From positions 33,344 to 97,343 of the forward strand of contig JABCPU010000256.1 of assembly GCA_016800925.1 (NCBI GenBank): DNA of 64,000 nt, given 5' to 3'. The stretch comes from Suillus spraguei. Lineage: Eukaryota > Basidiomycota > Agaricomycetes > Boletales > Suillaceae. Of this stretch, positions 1 through 12,398 are shown in pieces. The position numbers and the translations under genes were made by a program. The notes beneath the pieces were generated by a model. It was not told where the DNA came from. It saw only the letters and a list, made by a program, of their open reading frames with translations, and did not search any database. Numbering within the stretch: position 1 is the first letter of the stretch; each line of letters starts with the position of its first letter.

Positions 1-442
1 TCCATCGAGCTTGGAAGCTATTTTCCTCGCAGCCAGGTTTTTTCAGAGATATCAGTCATCGGCGCTTCAGCCACCACTGGAGTCACCAGGAACGTTGAAT
101 TCCATGTCACACTAAATGACAAAAACAGTGATTTCTTTCCAGAAAAAAGTCACGCAAGCACTGGCACAACATACCCGACCTTGATGCGCTTGAAAATAAA
201 CCGCGGATACTTGATCAGAGAAGTACATCAAGCGCAGTAGCTGTCTCGACTAAAGTGACCAACATTCTCCAAACACATACACGCCATACCAGAGCATATT
301 GCGTGATCATACGACCATTTCGTACAGTTCCGCATCTGATTCTACTTTGACAGACCTATCGAGCAATCTGCATTCACAGTTGAGACCCCTCAACTCCACT
401 CCGAACAGGAACACCGTTGATATTGTATTACATTTTCCAACA

Positions 443-3400
443 TCAAGGTCTCGCTGAAGACAAACGGATCAGCAGGATTACTGCCACAGCATAACAGCTA
501 AACATACGCAGGCGATGATTTGAAGTGATTTCAAGAATAGTCTTGATTAACTCAGCCATTGCCTGAGAGCGCAAAGATTCTTTTTCCTTCTTCTTGGAAC
601 GTTCAAAAGCTTCTTTCTCCTTCTCCTTAGAGCGTTCAAAAGCTTTTTGTGCCTTCTTCTTGAAGGGTTCAAACGGTAACTTCGCAGTCCAAGTAGATGG
701 CTTTCCTTGATATGTGTGGGTGGCAGTAGTTACAGCTTCATCATATGCGCGGGCGGCAGCAGTCGCAGCTTCTTCATACAGCTGGACGGCAACACTGACA
801 CCTTCCCTGACGGCAGCTGCATGCGGAGACGCAATGTACTGCTCGAGAGCGACAATAAAAGAGGGAACAGACTTCTGTTTGTCCGGAAGATAGCGTTGCT
901 TTTCAAAAATATAGAAAGAGTGTTCGAAGATGATGACAGCAGCTAAATTATCAATAATAAGCAGGTTCATTGCAATGTAGCATCAAAATTCACCAGACAT
1001 GAGCTGAACATTATTCTCCAAGGGTGATGAGCCGGAAGCCTGGCACATTCGCAACATGAGAAACGTGTACAAATTTTGACCAATTGGACATACCACAGAG
1101 AGTAACCTAGACTGCATATCCACACAATGACTCCGCAAAAGCTGGTAAAATCATGATGAAAAATTGAAAACTGTCCACCTCTGTTAAAGATCGATACACT
1201 CACTTTCTGCCAATGTGAAGCTTTTCCGGTTAGCATGGCCCGAAGTCAAAGAAGGATGTAGGAACTAACATCCCATTGATGGATCAGAGATGTCGTTTGC
1301 GAGAAATGCTCTAGCATAAAAACACTCACATTCTGTCAAGGGATGTGCGATTTCAGTAGTCAGCAAAGCTCGAGCTAGACGGAAGATCAGCACACTAACA
1401 CCCTATCAGTGGATAAGCCATAAGATTGGTGAGTGGGGCTAACACTCAAAGGGGGCGAAGAGACTCACCGGCTATCAACGGATAAGCGATGTCATCGATC
1501 AGCAACGCTCGAGCTCAATCACAGATGAATACACTCACGACCTGTCAACGTGGATCAGTTATTTCATTGATTAGCGATGCTCCATTTCGAATGCGGATCG
1601 ATGCACTTACATTCTGTGAATGGATGGGCGACGCTTCAGTCAGTATGGTTCGAGCTCGATGGTGTACCGACAAACTGACCAACTGTTAACAGAGCAGCAA
1701 TGTGTTCAGTGAGTATAGGCCATGGCGCGAAGGCAACGGAGAATGAATATACGTACACTCTGACAATAGATTAGTGAGTGCATCGGTGAAGAAGACAAGA
1801 GGTCGACAGAAGATGATCACACTCACAAGCTGTCAACGGGTCGATGATTCCTTCGGTCAGTGGCTCATTGTCAGTAGAGGACCAATTTGCAGACCTCCTG
1901 CCGACACATGATCAATTGATCTGGTCAGAAATGCTCGAGCTTGAAGGTAGGATCGAGACACTCACATCCTGCAAACAGGGGGCGAGGACTTCGATCAGCA
2001 CGGTTCCAACTTGAAGGAGAATCGACACACTCACAACCTGAAAACAGTGGGCAAGACCTTCGATTCGCATGGATCAAGCTGGAAGGAGGGTTGACACACT
2101 CACAACCTGCGAATACTTGGATCAGCATGGCTCGAGCTCGAAGGAGGATCGACACACTCACATACTACGAATGGTGGGCAAGGACTTCTATCAGCATGGC
2201 TCAAGCTCGGATGGACATCAACAGACTTACACCCTGTGCATAGTGGACAAGGACTCCGATCAGCATGGCTCGAGCTCGGGGGAAGATCGAAACTCACATA
2301 CTGCGAACAGTGTGCAAGAACTTCGATCAGCATGGCACGAGCTCGAAGTAGGATCGACACACTCACAAACTGCGAATAAGTAGTGGGCAAGGACGTCGAT
2401 GAGCATGGCTCGAGCTTGAAGGAGGATCGATACACTCACATCCTGTGAAATGTGAGTAAGGAGCTCGATGAGGGTGACTAAAAGTCGAAGGATCGACACA
2501 CTCACATCCTGGGAACAGTGGACAAGGAATTCTATCAGCATCGCTCGTGCTCCAAGGAAGATCAACACACTCACATGCTGCGAAAGATAGGCAACGACCC
2601 GATCAGCATGGCTGGAGCTTAAAGGAGAATTGGGACACTTACAACCTGCGAACAGTAGGCAAGGACTTCGATCAGGATGGCTCTAGTTCGAAGGAGGATC
2701 AACACACTTACAAACTGCAAACAGTGGGCAGGGACTTTGATCAGCATGGCTCGAGCTTGAAGAAGGATCGACACACTAACACCCTGTGAACAGTGGACAA
2801 GGATTTCTATCAATATGGCTCGAGCTCGGAGGAAGATCGACACACTCACACCCTGAAAACAGTGTACAACGACTTTGATCAGCATGGCACGAGATCGAAG
2901 GGGGATCAACACACTGACCGCCTGCAAAAAGTGGGCAAGGCCTTCGATCAGCAGGACTCGAGTTCGAGGAGGATCGACACACTCACATCCTGTGAATAGC
3001 GGACAAGGACCTCGATCAACATGGCTCGAGCTCAAGGAGGATCAACACACTCACATACTATGAACAGCGCAAAAGGACGTTAATCAACATGGATAGAGCT
3101 CGAAGGAGGATCAACACACTCACAACCTGTGAACAGTGGGCGAGGATTTCGATCAGCATGGCCCGAGCTTGAAGGAGGATCGACACGCTCACACCCTACC
3201 AACCATGGACAAGTACTTCGATCAGCATGGCTTGAGCTCGAAGTAAGATCAACACACTCACAGGCTACGGATAGTGGGCAAGGACTTCGATCAGCATGAC
3301 TGGAGCTCAGAGGAAGATTAACACACTCACACCCTGCGAACAGTGTGCAACGACTTCGATCAGCACGGCTCGAGCTCGAAAGAGGATCAACACACTCACA

Positions 3401-5548
3401 CCCTGCGAACAGTGACCAAGGACTTCTATCGGCACGGCTCGAGCTCGGAGGAGGATCGACACACTCACATGCTGCCAACGGTGGGCAAGGACTTCGATCA
3501 GCATGGCTCCAGCTTGGAGGATCAACATACTCACAAACTGCGAATAGTGGGCAACGACTTAGATCAGCATGGCTCGAGCTCGAAGGAGGATAAACACACT
3601 CACAACCTGAAAACGGTGGGTAAGGACTTCGATCAGCATGGCTCGAGCTCGAAAGAAAATTGATACACTCACATCCTGCGAACAGTAGGAAACGACTTGA
3701 ATCAACATGGCTCAAGTTTGAAGAAGTATCGCCACACTCACATCCTGTGAACAGTGGGCAGGGACTTGGATCAGCATGGCTGGAGCTCGAGGGAGGATCG
3801 ACACACTCACATCCTGCGAACAGTGGGCAACGACTCGATCAGCATGGCTCGAGCTCAAGGGAGAATTGAGATACTTACAACCTGCGAACAGTGGGCAAGG
3901 ACTTCGATCAGCATAACTCGAGCTCGAAGGAGGATCGACACACTCACATCCTGCAAACAGTGGGAAACGACTTGGATCAGTATGGCTAAAGCTTGAAGGA
4001 AGATCGGTATGCTTACCCACTGTTAATAGATGGGCAATGCTTGGATCAGTATGACTCGAGCTCGAAGGAGCATCGACACACTCACAGGCTACGAATAGTG
4101 GGCATGTACTTCGATCAGCATGGCTCGAGCGCGAAGAGGAACGACACACTCACACCCTGCAAACAGTGGGCAAGGATTTCGATCAGGATGTATTGAACTT
4201 GCATGAGGATCGACACACTCACAACCTGCGATCAGTGGGCGACGACTTTGATAAGCATGGCTCAGGTTTCAAGAGGATCAAGAGACATACCGTCTGCAAG
4301 TAAATGCCCATCATAAATGAGAACAACTTTTAAACACTTCAACAATCACAATCTTACATAAATGTGCGGAAACCAGATACTCGATCTTTTTATTATCATC
4401 TCATGCCGACCCTCAGTTGTCTTAGCAGGGTTAAAAATGTCCGGGACGGTTCTGGACAATATCAGTCAGTAACGCTCGTAGCAGGTCAATGAGACGATTG
4501 GTAGTTACTTCTCAACTGCATATTTAACGCAGAGCTCCAAGTTGGTCCGCTGTGTCGAGATAAACAATTGCTTCACCACCTCATTATCCAGAGTTCTAGC
4601 CGTGTGTTCAATGAGTGGCCTGCAATCTACGCCATCCTTGTTCATGTCTAATACGTCAATGGGCATCATGTATCGCAACTTGACCATTTTCTGGCTTACT
4701 GGAAAGGCACACACAACATTTTGGAGGCCATTGGAAATCCTTGAGAAACTTCATTTGGGGCCCGCTGAAAAATGACTCCTCGGCGTGCATCGGGGCCAAT
4801 TCTCTAGCGTCTCTCAGCGGTACACCCTTTGATTTCAGCTCTGTGTATGCGATGTCGTAGAGGGCATCGAATTTGGTGAACAATACCATCACTGGGACTG
4901 AGGATTGTGATTTTGTGTATCAGTGGAACCTCAGCGATGGTAGGACATGAAAGCTTACTACTTCCTGTGTTGCATTGAGAGAAAAATTTGATTTCGCCTG
5001 TAGTGAATGACCTGCTTTCTTGGTCCATCGGGATGCAGTACCTGTGTTAAAATGTGAGATGGTACACGTCACAGTTGATCAAATACAATTACCAGATAGC
5101 ATGAAGTCGATCTTTTAATCTGGTTTCATTAGAACGGCGCGCGATGAATGCTTTGACCTTGTCAAATTCAGATTCACTGCCCGCCTCAAAACCGCGCGAA
5201 TCATGAAAGACAAATCCTGGGTTGCTTTGAAACACTAATTCATTCTCGATATTGTGCTCTCCACGCTGAGAGCACGTCAGTTCACGTCATCAGCTAATAG
5301 CACACCTTACCTCTCTGGATGAAGTTAAAACTGCAGGATCGATCTGATGTCGATGGGTTAGTTATCACTATCAGCCTCTTACAGACAACATGAATGAGGT
5401 GCACCTTTTTTCCAGCGCCGTTATAGATTTCTGGATTCCCCCGCGTGTTGCAAATTCTTTGGAGGATGGTAGTCTTTCCTGCATTCGCTCTTCCTATAAT
5501 GAGGATTCGAAAGCGACCAATTTTTTCCCTTATATTTGATGGATCCAT
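443..5548 (-). CDS. P-loop GTPase D1, nine exons, with a 3.2-kb minisatellite intron
   Basis: Predicted GTP-binding protein of the P-loop family expanded in Agaricomycetes; cellular role unknown. Exons I can phase, 5' to 3' on the minus strand: 5548-5383, 5330-5311, 5265-5093, 5041-4959, 4897-4700, 4647-4509, 4451-4358, 1141-994, 942-443. They sum to 1,521 nt, a whole number of codons (506 aa). Visible motifs are G1 GRANAGKTT near residue 25, the G3-region motif DSRGFEAG, and G4 TKFD. The C-terminus is helical and rich in Ala/Lys/Glu and ends in a hydrophobic stretch. Small introns are 43-70 nt, but the intron at 1142-4357 is filled with 69-bp repeats. The paralogue D2 has the same exon boundaries and phases, and a 9-nt in-frame indel in exon 8, which supports the model. 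The function of exon 8 is not recognisable. It is divergent from gene A, with an 842-bp gap. The exon model is my inference; the GTPase motifs are seen directly. Confidence 0.7.
1190..4290. repeat. Degenerate 69-bp minisatellite inside the D1 intron
   Basis: Tandem repeat with a period of about 69 bp, recognisable by recurring blocks such as GGCTCGAGCTCGAAGGAGG, GATCGACACACTCAC and CTGCGAACAGTGG. Units are well aligned from about 1,930 to 4,270 and much more decayed from about 1,190 to 1,930, giving roughly 45 units. Units differ by substitutions and small indels, so no reading frame survives the array. It occupies nearly the whole intron 1142-4357 of D1. The same unit, homogenised, fills the equivalent intron of D2. 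Many units carry CATGG where the D2 array has CACGG, consistent with CpG decay. Confidence 0.9.
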
Positions 5549-6390
5549 GGGGAAGATAGTAAATACTGAGGGAGAAGGAACATCGGCGTAGCCCTATAAT
5601 TTATCACTGTAGTGTGTGAACCCGGAAAATGCCCAATACTAAACTAGTCTATCTAGATAAATTAGCCTAAGTGAACAGCCAGGGTATTGTAGCTGTGTAC
5701 CATTAGTAGGGTGTGACATGGATGCACTCGTGGTGCCACCACCCGGCGCACCCAAGCCGTGGGCGAATAGTACTCTGAAAGCTTACTCGCACCCCATGGT
5801 ACGGGTCAAAGTATCATGGAAGTGAGTGGATCCGTGAGTAGATGCGCAGTTGCGTATGGGACTTGAAATGCTGAGTGGCCAATATTGTGGTAAACGGTAA
5901 ATATAGCGGTCGTGTGAAACAGGCCAGCATTCATTATGTAATTGCACCGAACGATGTTAACTCGTCCGCCGTATATTTCAAAACAGACGTTAAGGTTTGT
6001 TGTACGCTTGTACAATAAGTTAGCCACGTCGTGCAGCAGGTAACAATTTGCTTTGTGATACCTTGGTTGAGTTTATACTTCGTGCCTTCACCTGTCTGCA
6101 TGCGTTTTTTGAGGATTACCTGGTCTATGGTTTACGCCGTGCGAGGTCGGTGCCACATGTAACTCAAGACAAGCTCAAGATAGTTCGGAGTCCCGTCGCC
6201 TTTTTGTGTGTCGCTTAATCAACAGTTATTCATGTTCTTGTGATGGCACACATGTGTTCTATATTTTATAACTGATGACGAGTTCAAGGTGTCGGCCAGG
6301 TATTCACGTCAGGGTACCCGACGCATGACTCACACTCAACGTTTACAGTAGCCCAGACTCGGAGTAGACTCTTCCCTAAATCAAATCAGT
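5549..6390. promoter_or_regulatory. Divergent promoter region between D1 and gene A
   Basis: 842 bp separate the start codons of the divergent D1 (minus) and A (plus) genes. I see no ORF of note. Parts of this stretch recur upstream of B and C, for example the block around 6,280-6,390 against 17,840-18,010 and 23,200-23,355, so the regulatory flank was duplicated with the genes. No clear TATA box was identified. Confidence 0.4.
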
Positions 6391-9043
6391 ATGGCAAGTT
6401 CTCTTCGCGCCTCAACGGGATCCTACCCTTTACACATCTATGGTATTCAATTCTTGCCGTCAAACGGTATCATCAATCCGGCTGAATATATCTAATAGGT
6501 ATCACTATCGATTTCAGCAAGTCAAAAACGAAGGTAGAGTCCGCTGAATTATGGATAGGCAGGTTGCATTCGCCAATCGGACACGAAGCAGGAAAGAGTT
6601 TGCGACGGTCATTTTCTCCGCCCATGTAAGTACTCCACCCCAACGCATGTTCTCACCTGAGCTGCCACTGTACTATAGGAAGCTTTCTCAGGGCGATACA
6701 TTTTCCTTACATATGCGTTACAAGAAATGGCTTGGGACAAAACCCGAAGAAATGATTGTCAACCCAGAAGATATTTTCCGTGTGTATAGTGCAGGCGAAA
6801 GACAAGGTGAAACAATAATCATCGTATCTCGCCTTGAGCTCAACCTTACATGCGTAGAATACATCCAGTTTCATAAGAAAACGAGGATCATCATCGAGCT
6901 TTCTGAGAATGCGACAATCGAAGTGAGGATCCACGTCTGGCATTGAACTCGTCTAAGTCCTAGATCAACAGACTGGACAATTTGTCTCTTCCGATGAAAA
7001 CCTCGAGCTCCGGCCTATCACTTCTGAAATATTTCGCAAGTGTCCTCGGTGAGTAAGGATGACTATAAAGTGTCAGTCTTGAGGTTGACAATCTCAAGGT
7101 TCCGAATTCTGGTGATAGGAAATGTATCTAGCTTTCTCTGATCTCAGGCCAGTGTTGACGACATACTTTCAATAGACTGGTGTTGGCAAGTCATCACTGA
7201 TAAACCACGCATTTGGAGTGGAAAAAGCTGTGGGCTGAACCGACACTTCAACGAGCACAGCTACTCATACTATCATTAGGTCGCTTCGCACGATAAGCCA
7301 GGCGAGGCTAGCATTGACCATGAGTTCACTTCACCGCAGAACGACAAATTTGTTCTCCATGATAGTAAAGGTTTTGAACCAGGGGAAGAAGGCAACCTCA
7401 AAATAGTCCGAGATTTCATTAACCGTCGGAGGAACATGTCTACTCCGGGAAATCAGTTGCATGCTATTTGGCAAGGATTCTATCTCGAGCGTTTTGTTAT
7501 GGTGGACTCATCAAATACCCGGAAGGCTTTGCATTGAGATACCTCGTGCAGGTGCACGTTTGCTAGAGACGGGAACAGAGGAATTTCTGACACTGAAAAG
7601 TAGTGGAATGCTGGGAAACAGTAAGTGAATCAATAACTGTCTCTGCTGTGAGTTGGAGCTTACACTTGGTCGAAGCTCCCGTTGTTGTCATTCTTACTAA
7701 ATACGATAAGCTCATCGACCGCATAGAGCGAACTCTAGACGAAACCTCTCTCAATAGATTGAGCGACGAAGCCATCAAGGAACTCGCGAAGAATAAAGCA
7801 GAGGCCGAGCTGCAGGACATCTGCATCAGACCTCTGAAGAAATTTGCAGGGCCTGATATTCCCCACGCCAAGATTTCTAGTACGTACCGATATTCCGCAG
7901 GTTCATGCATACCTCTGAAGCGTCATATCACAGCCCACAAAGGCTATAAGGAGACACTCACCGATCTGATCCAAATAACTGAAGACTGTGTCGGTCAGTA
8001 TTCTACGCCCGAGGTCGCGGTGATGACCTCCATCGCCCAGCGAGTGCATCCTGGACTCAAAATAAAGGCATCAATCGAGTGAGCCTTACTTGCTTCATTA
8101 TTATCTCGTTATTTACGTAGCGTCAGGGTTGGCAAGAGAAGTCTGTCCCAGCTTCGCGTTGATAATTACCAAATACGATCTAAATCTTCATGTCTTGCAG
8201 GATATTGGAAGGCGCTTGGATCAAGCACGACGTTCAAGAACCGCAAGACGTGGGATTGTCTATATGTGCTCCACACCGACATCATCAATGTGTGGAACTT
8301 CTATGACCCTCATCGTGTAATGACCATCTTATTTGTTGTCGTCACATCCGTCCTAACGTGATTTGTGCATAGTACTTGCACAGTCAAGAATTCAGGAAAA
8401 TGATGGTGAAAATGGTCGATGGGCTAGAAGTTGGACCTACATCTAATCCCACTAGGACAATGTAGGCCGGTCTTTACGTGACAGATCGATTTTCATCTCA
8501 CTGACTACTTACAGGACTATCGGGCTATCTATGGTAGGCACTATTGCGGGAATCGTGTCCACCTCGGCGGGACCTGCAGCTCCCATCGTAGTACCAATCG
8601 CAGCAAGCGCTGTACTCGCCAAATGGGTTTACGATGTATATCAAATATCGTACGTACCACTATTTTTTCGTGAGTGAAAAGATATCGACACTTTCCTCAG
8701 CCACGCAGTGCTTCAGCACTTCATGTGCTACATCATCCACTTGACACTTGTGTTGCAAACACTTTATCTCGTGTCAGAAAGCCAAGAAGTTACTCGTAGA
8801 GTTATCAAGCTCGCAGTCGCTTCCTACCTCGCCTCCCCAATAAGCGGAGAAGTTCTTGCTTGGATCCAGGAGTACGACAAGCATTTGACCATCCTGGAAC
8901 GCGCGGATCGCGATACCTTGGATAAAATTATCGAGATGATGCAATTTTATAGCATCGATGCGGCACAAATGTCCAAGCTTCGACAAAAGATTCCCCCTGT
9001 GGGTTCGCTACCAGACGAACCTTGGGAAACCGAGAAGTCGTAG
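6391..9043 (+). CDS. P-loop GTPase A (intact copy)
   Basis: Multi-exon GTPase with an N-terminal beta-rich region of unknown function, a G domain and a C-terminal helical/membrane-like region. After splicing, G1 reads GNTGVGKS (split by an intron at about 7,115-7,173), the G3 region DSKGFEPG (about 7,360) and G4 TKYD (about 7,700). Downstream is a Gly/Ala/Pro-rich hydrophobic stretch (about 8,520-8,650), then a helical tail ending at 9,043. Start chosen at 6391 (MASSLRAS), the first ATG, conserved in position in paralogues B and C. Introns are about 45-60 nt with phases that agree across the three copies. One intron, 7471-7525, begins with GC instead of GT. Its position opposite D1 suggests a shared promoter. 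Related proteins are annotated only as P-loop NTPases or G-domain proteins, so the biological role is unknown. Confidence 0.7.
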
Positions 9044-9180
9044 CACTCGATTCCTTCTTCCGTAGATGGTTTTACACGTGGGGGGTGTCTGGATACTGAC
9101 ACGATAGCTGCTTGCTTGTACTATATGGCTGGGTTATGGCTGATTATCGCGCTTCCATAGTATGTTAATGTCTTCTATTA

Positions 9181-10183
9181 TAGCCGTTCTCATAATTATA
9201 CGGAATGGCAAAAGTTGAAAGACAATGTGTCGCCATCACCCTCCCTCGAAATACCTCAATTTAGGGCTACATCCATTGTCCATCTTGATGCACACACAAA
9301 GACTACTACTGAAACTAATAGCATGAGCAAAGTCAAACCTACGAAAGTCAAGGAACTTGTATTCCACATCTCCGAACCCAACTATCTCGAATTTATCATC
9401 CTCGCGAAACATGACGAATCCATGAGACTTACTGCATGTTCACGCAGGAATTGCAATTACACGAAGCGCTCACTTGTGACTGGTCCTTCAATAATGTCGT
9501 AGGCAATGATCCCAATGAGAGTCAGGATCGAGCAGCGCTTGCCTCGCACAGAGCATTTCCTTTGCACACATCTTAAATAAAATAGTTGTCACGTACCAGT
9601 AGATAAAAAGTTTGACGTATACCTTGTTCCAATTTTTGATCTCCCATGGCGTTGAATGGTTGTCCTTTCATCATTTGCACCCTCATCTCCAAATATCGAC
9701 ATTTCGGGGTCAGGTGCCATCTCTGCAATACTATTCATAGATATAGCACATATTTCCTTGTTCCTTTCAAGAGCACGGGCTGGAATACACTTGCGATTGA
9801 GGTGCAGCCGATGAAGTGTGCGAAAAAGTGTTGGTATAGATACAAACACCCCGAGGCGAGAGCACAATTCATGTTGAAGCTCATCAAGATAGTTGGTAGG
9901 ATGGTGAATGATGGTGGTGATGAATGTAATGTCATTAATAGTGAGACTGCGATGCTTGACTGTTGTAGTGGTACCGCGAACCCAAGAGAAAGAGTTGTAA
10001 GACTTTGTATACGAGTCTTCTTGACCCCAAGTAGATGGCATATATGCTTGAAAGAATGCCCAAGCCGATGTAGAATAGAAATTGAAGCTTTCAAGTCTGC
10101 TGAAACAGCGCGTAGTGGCATTGTGGACCTAACTGTGATGGTGAGCGGCTTAGAAGTGCTTGATTCCACATAAAAACGGCTGT
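9181..10183 (-). mobile_element. Dead Tc1/mariner-like element with frameshifted transposase
   Basis: The minus strand encodes recognisable pieces of a fungal Tc1-like transposase. A helix-turn-helix segment lies at about 10,140-10,040 (HSFKHICHLLGVKKT). Then, in another frame at about 9,990-9,620, come YLDELQHELCSRLGVFVSIP and RALERNK, followed by the first DDE-region Asp in an IFGDE context. A remnant of the GII-YDII-G-VTSER block is near 9,500-9,450. Frame changes and stops show it cannot encode a full transposase. The ends carry a short inverted match (AGCCGTT at the left, AACGGCT at the right). The flanks match sequences that are contiguous after gene B (about 20,785-20,840), so this is an insertion. 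Exact ends and target duplication are uncertain. Confidence 0.7.
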
Positions 10184-11601
10184 GACATGCCAAGATACCA
10201 TAACAGTTTATAAATAGCTCCGAGATCTGGGCCCCCGTCCTACTGTCCATAAGAAATTGGGTTCTGTATCATGAGTGACTCATAACCATCTTGATCGAGA
10301 TCTCCGGAGTTGAAATTTCGAAACGGCAACTAAAAATATCGTCACAAGAAAGGAGACAAGTCCTGACGAGTTGTATAGTAGGCTTGCATGTTTCATGTCA
10401 CAGTACCAACCTATTTACCACAGTAAAATGAAACAAGTTCGCAGAAAATGGGAATGTTATTTTAGAAGCGCCAATAGCTATGTCTCCCCGCCGTGCACCT
10501 TTTTCATCCTCTATGTACTTACGTTCTCCTCGTCCATGGCAGACTTGACCGTCCCTCCACTGTATGTCCGGCTTACAAGGGCGGACGCTTCCTTTCCGAG
10601 AATTTCAGCATGGTGCGAGTGTGAATTGATATGCTCACTATTACTAACAGCTCTTGAATTCCTTGTCTCAGCATGACTCGAACCTTTCGAGGAATCGACA
10701 ATTTCGTCGATGTCTTGGACTGCACGCTGTGATCCTGATATTAAGCGATGGGTGTCACTGTCATGTCAGCCGCGGCAAGCTCATGGGCACAGGATCCAGT
10801 CGTTATACTTTGACGCGCTTGCATGTTTATAGGACACGTCGTAAGGTCCGACTGGAGACCATGATAGCATGGGTGACAACCAGCGCTGCAAAATTCTCCA
10901 TGGACTTCATGCCGATATCCTGTAAGTTGGTTTTTCCTCTGTTCGAAGATGGCGTCGGCTGTCAGTCCATCGAGAAGATGCATCTAGATGGACCGCGTGA
11001 TCGTTATCCTATCATATCAGCGATATTAAGAACGGGTTCTGACTGTGGCATGCACAGAGTAGCGCAAGCATCCACTAAAACGGCATAATCCACAGCCATA
11101 ATGATATGCACCATTGCAAGTTGTCTCTGAAAGGATGAAAGTCAACGTGCGTCTGCTGCTCATGGCAAAGTGCATTGAGCTTGAAGGCTATCTTCCTCTC
11201 GCAGCCAAGTTTTTTCAGAGATCTTATCCATTCATAGCCAGCTGGAGTCACCAAGATTCTCAGGAACGTTTAATTTCATGTGTGTACGTGGAGCGCAAGG
11301 CTAAAGTGACAGTAAATGGGATTTCTTTCTAGAATAAAGTCATGCATTTTGAAACAGGCAGAGCACAATACAATTGAAATTGGACCACAGATACTTGAAA
11401 TGTACATCAAGCGCAGTCTCTCTCATCACTGTCTTAACTCAGTGTAACCAACATCTTCCAAACATGTATACCCATATTGCGTAATCATACAGCCCTTTCT
11501 TCCACATCCTCGACAGATATTTGAAACAACGTGCATTCACAGCCGAGACTACCTCCACTCCGGACTAGAATATCACTGATGTTGCGTTGTACTGCCTCCC
11601 A
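10184..11601. other. Intergenic region between the two GTPase modules
   Basis: No gene is recognised; the ORFs here look like chance. The first about 50 bases (ACATGCCAAGATACC...) recur after B (20,838) and C (26,948), marking the end of the duplicated gene block. From about 11,160 to 11,600 the sequence parallels bases 1-440, which is the 3' flank of D1, and so marks the start of the second copy of the module. The stretch 10,250-11,150 has no match that I can see elsewhere in the window. Confidence 0.5.
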
Positions 11602-11857
11602 TTATGGTCTTGCTGAAGACAAGCAGATCAGTGGAATTACTAGCATAACATGACAGTGAAACATACGCAGGCGATGATTTAAAGTGATTTCAAGGACAGT
11701 CTTCATTAACCCTGCCTTCACCTGAGAGCACAAAACTTCTGTCTCCTCCTTAGAAGCTTCTTTCTTCTTCCCCTTAGACCGTCGGAAAGCTTTGTGTACC
11801 TTCCTCTTCAACGGTTCAAATGGTGACTTCGCCATCCAAGTAGACCGTTTTCCTTTC

Positions 11858-12022
11858 ACAGCTTCTTCAGATGCGCGGGAGGCAGTAGCCACAGCTTCTT
11901 CATATGCGCGGGAGGCAGTAGCCACAGCTTCTTCGTATGCGCGAGTGACAGTAGTCACAGCTTCTTCATATGTAGGGGCGGGGATAGTCACAGCTTTTTC
12001 ATACGCCTGGACGGCAGCGTTG
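11858..12022 (-). repeat. 33-bp coding repeat in the last exon of D2
   Basis: About five tandem 33-bp units encode an 11-residue Ala/Glu-rich repeat of the type AYEEAVATASR. Two central units are nearly identical. D1 has about three units at the same place, so the two paralogues differ by two whole units (66 nt) with the frame preserved. Predicted helical. Confidence 0.8.
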
Positions 12023-12398
12023 ACGCCTGTCTTGACAGCAGCTGCGTGCGGAGATGCTATGTACTGCTCGAGAGCGACAAGAAAAGAGGGAACTGAATTT
12101 GTCTTGTCCTGAAGATAGCGTTGCTTGTCGTGAATGTAGAAAGAGTGTTCGAAGATAATGACAGCAGCTAAATTATGAATGATAAGCAGGTTCATCGTAA
12201 TGTAGCATCAAAAATCACCAGAAATGAGCTGAACATTATTCTCCAAGGGTGATAAGCCAGACGCCTGGCACATGAGAAACGTGTATACTTTTTGACCAAT
12301 TGGACATACCACACAGAGCAACCTAGACTGCATATCTGCACAATGGCTGTGCGAAAGCTGGTCAAATCATGATGTGAATTTGAGGATCGCCCACTTCC

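Noticed and set aside
1925..4196. Many Ser/His/Cys-rich ORFs of 60-211 aa on both strands
   Set aside because: Translations of the degenerate minisatellite in various frames; no conserved frame between units.
6551..6946. 131-codon ORF as a separate gene
   Set aside because: Reads through introns of gene A; splicing at 6,629-6,679 and about 6,805-6,855 gives the conserved frame shared with C.
7210..7420. Stop codons between the G1 and G3 regions of gene A as signs of pseudogenisation
   Set aside because: They fall in an intron (GTGGGCTG...ATCATTAG) that is also present in B and C; exons on both sides are in phase.
7878..7898. Apparent 21-22 nt introns in genes A, B and C (GTACGTACC...GCAG; B 19,494; C 24,856)
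   Set aside because: A longer 54-55 nt intron starting at the same donor and ending at TCACAG/TCATAG/TCGCAG also restores the frame in all three copies and has the normal size, so ultra-short introns are not needed.
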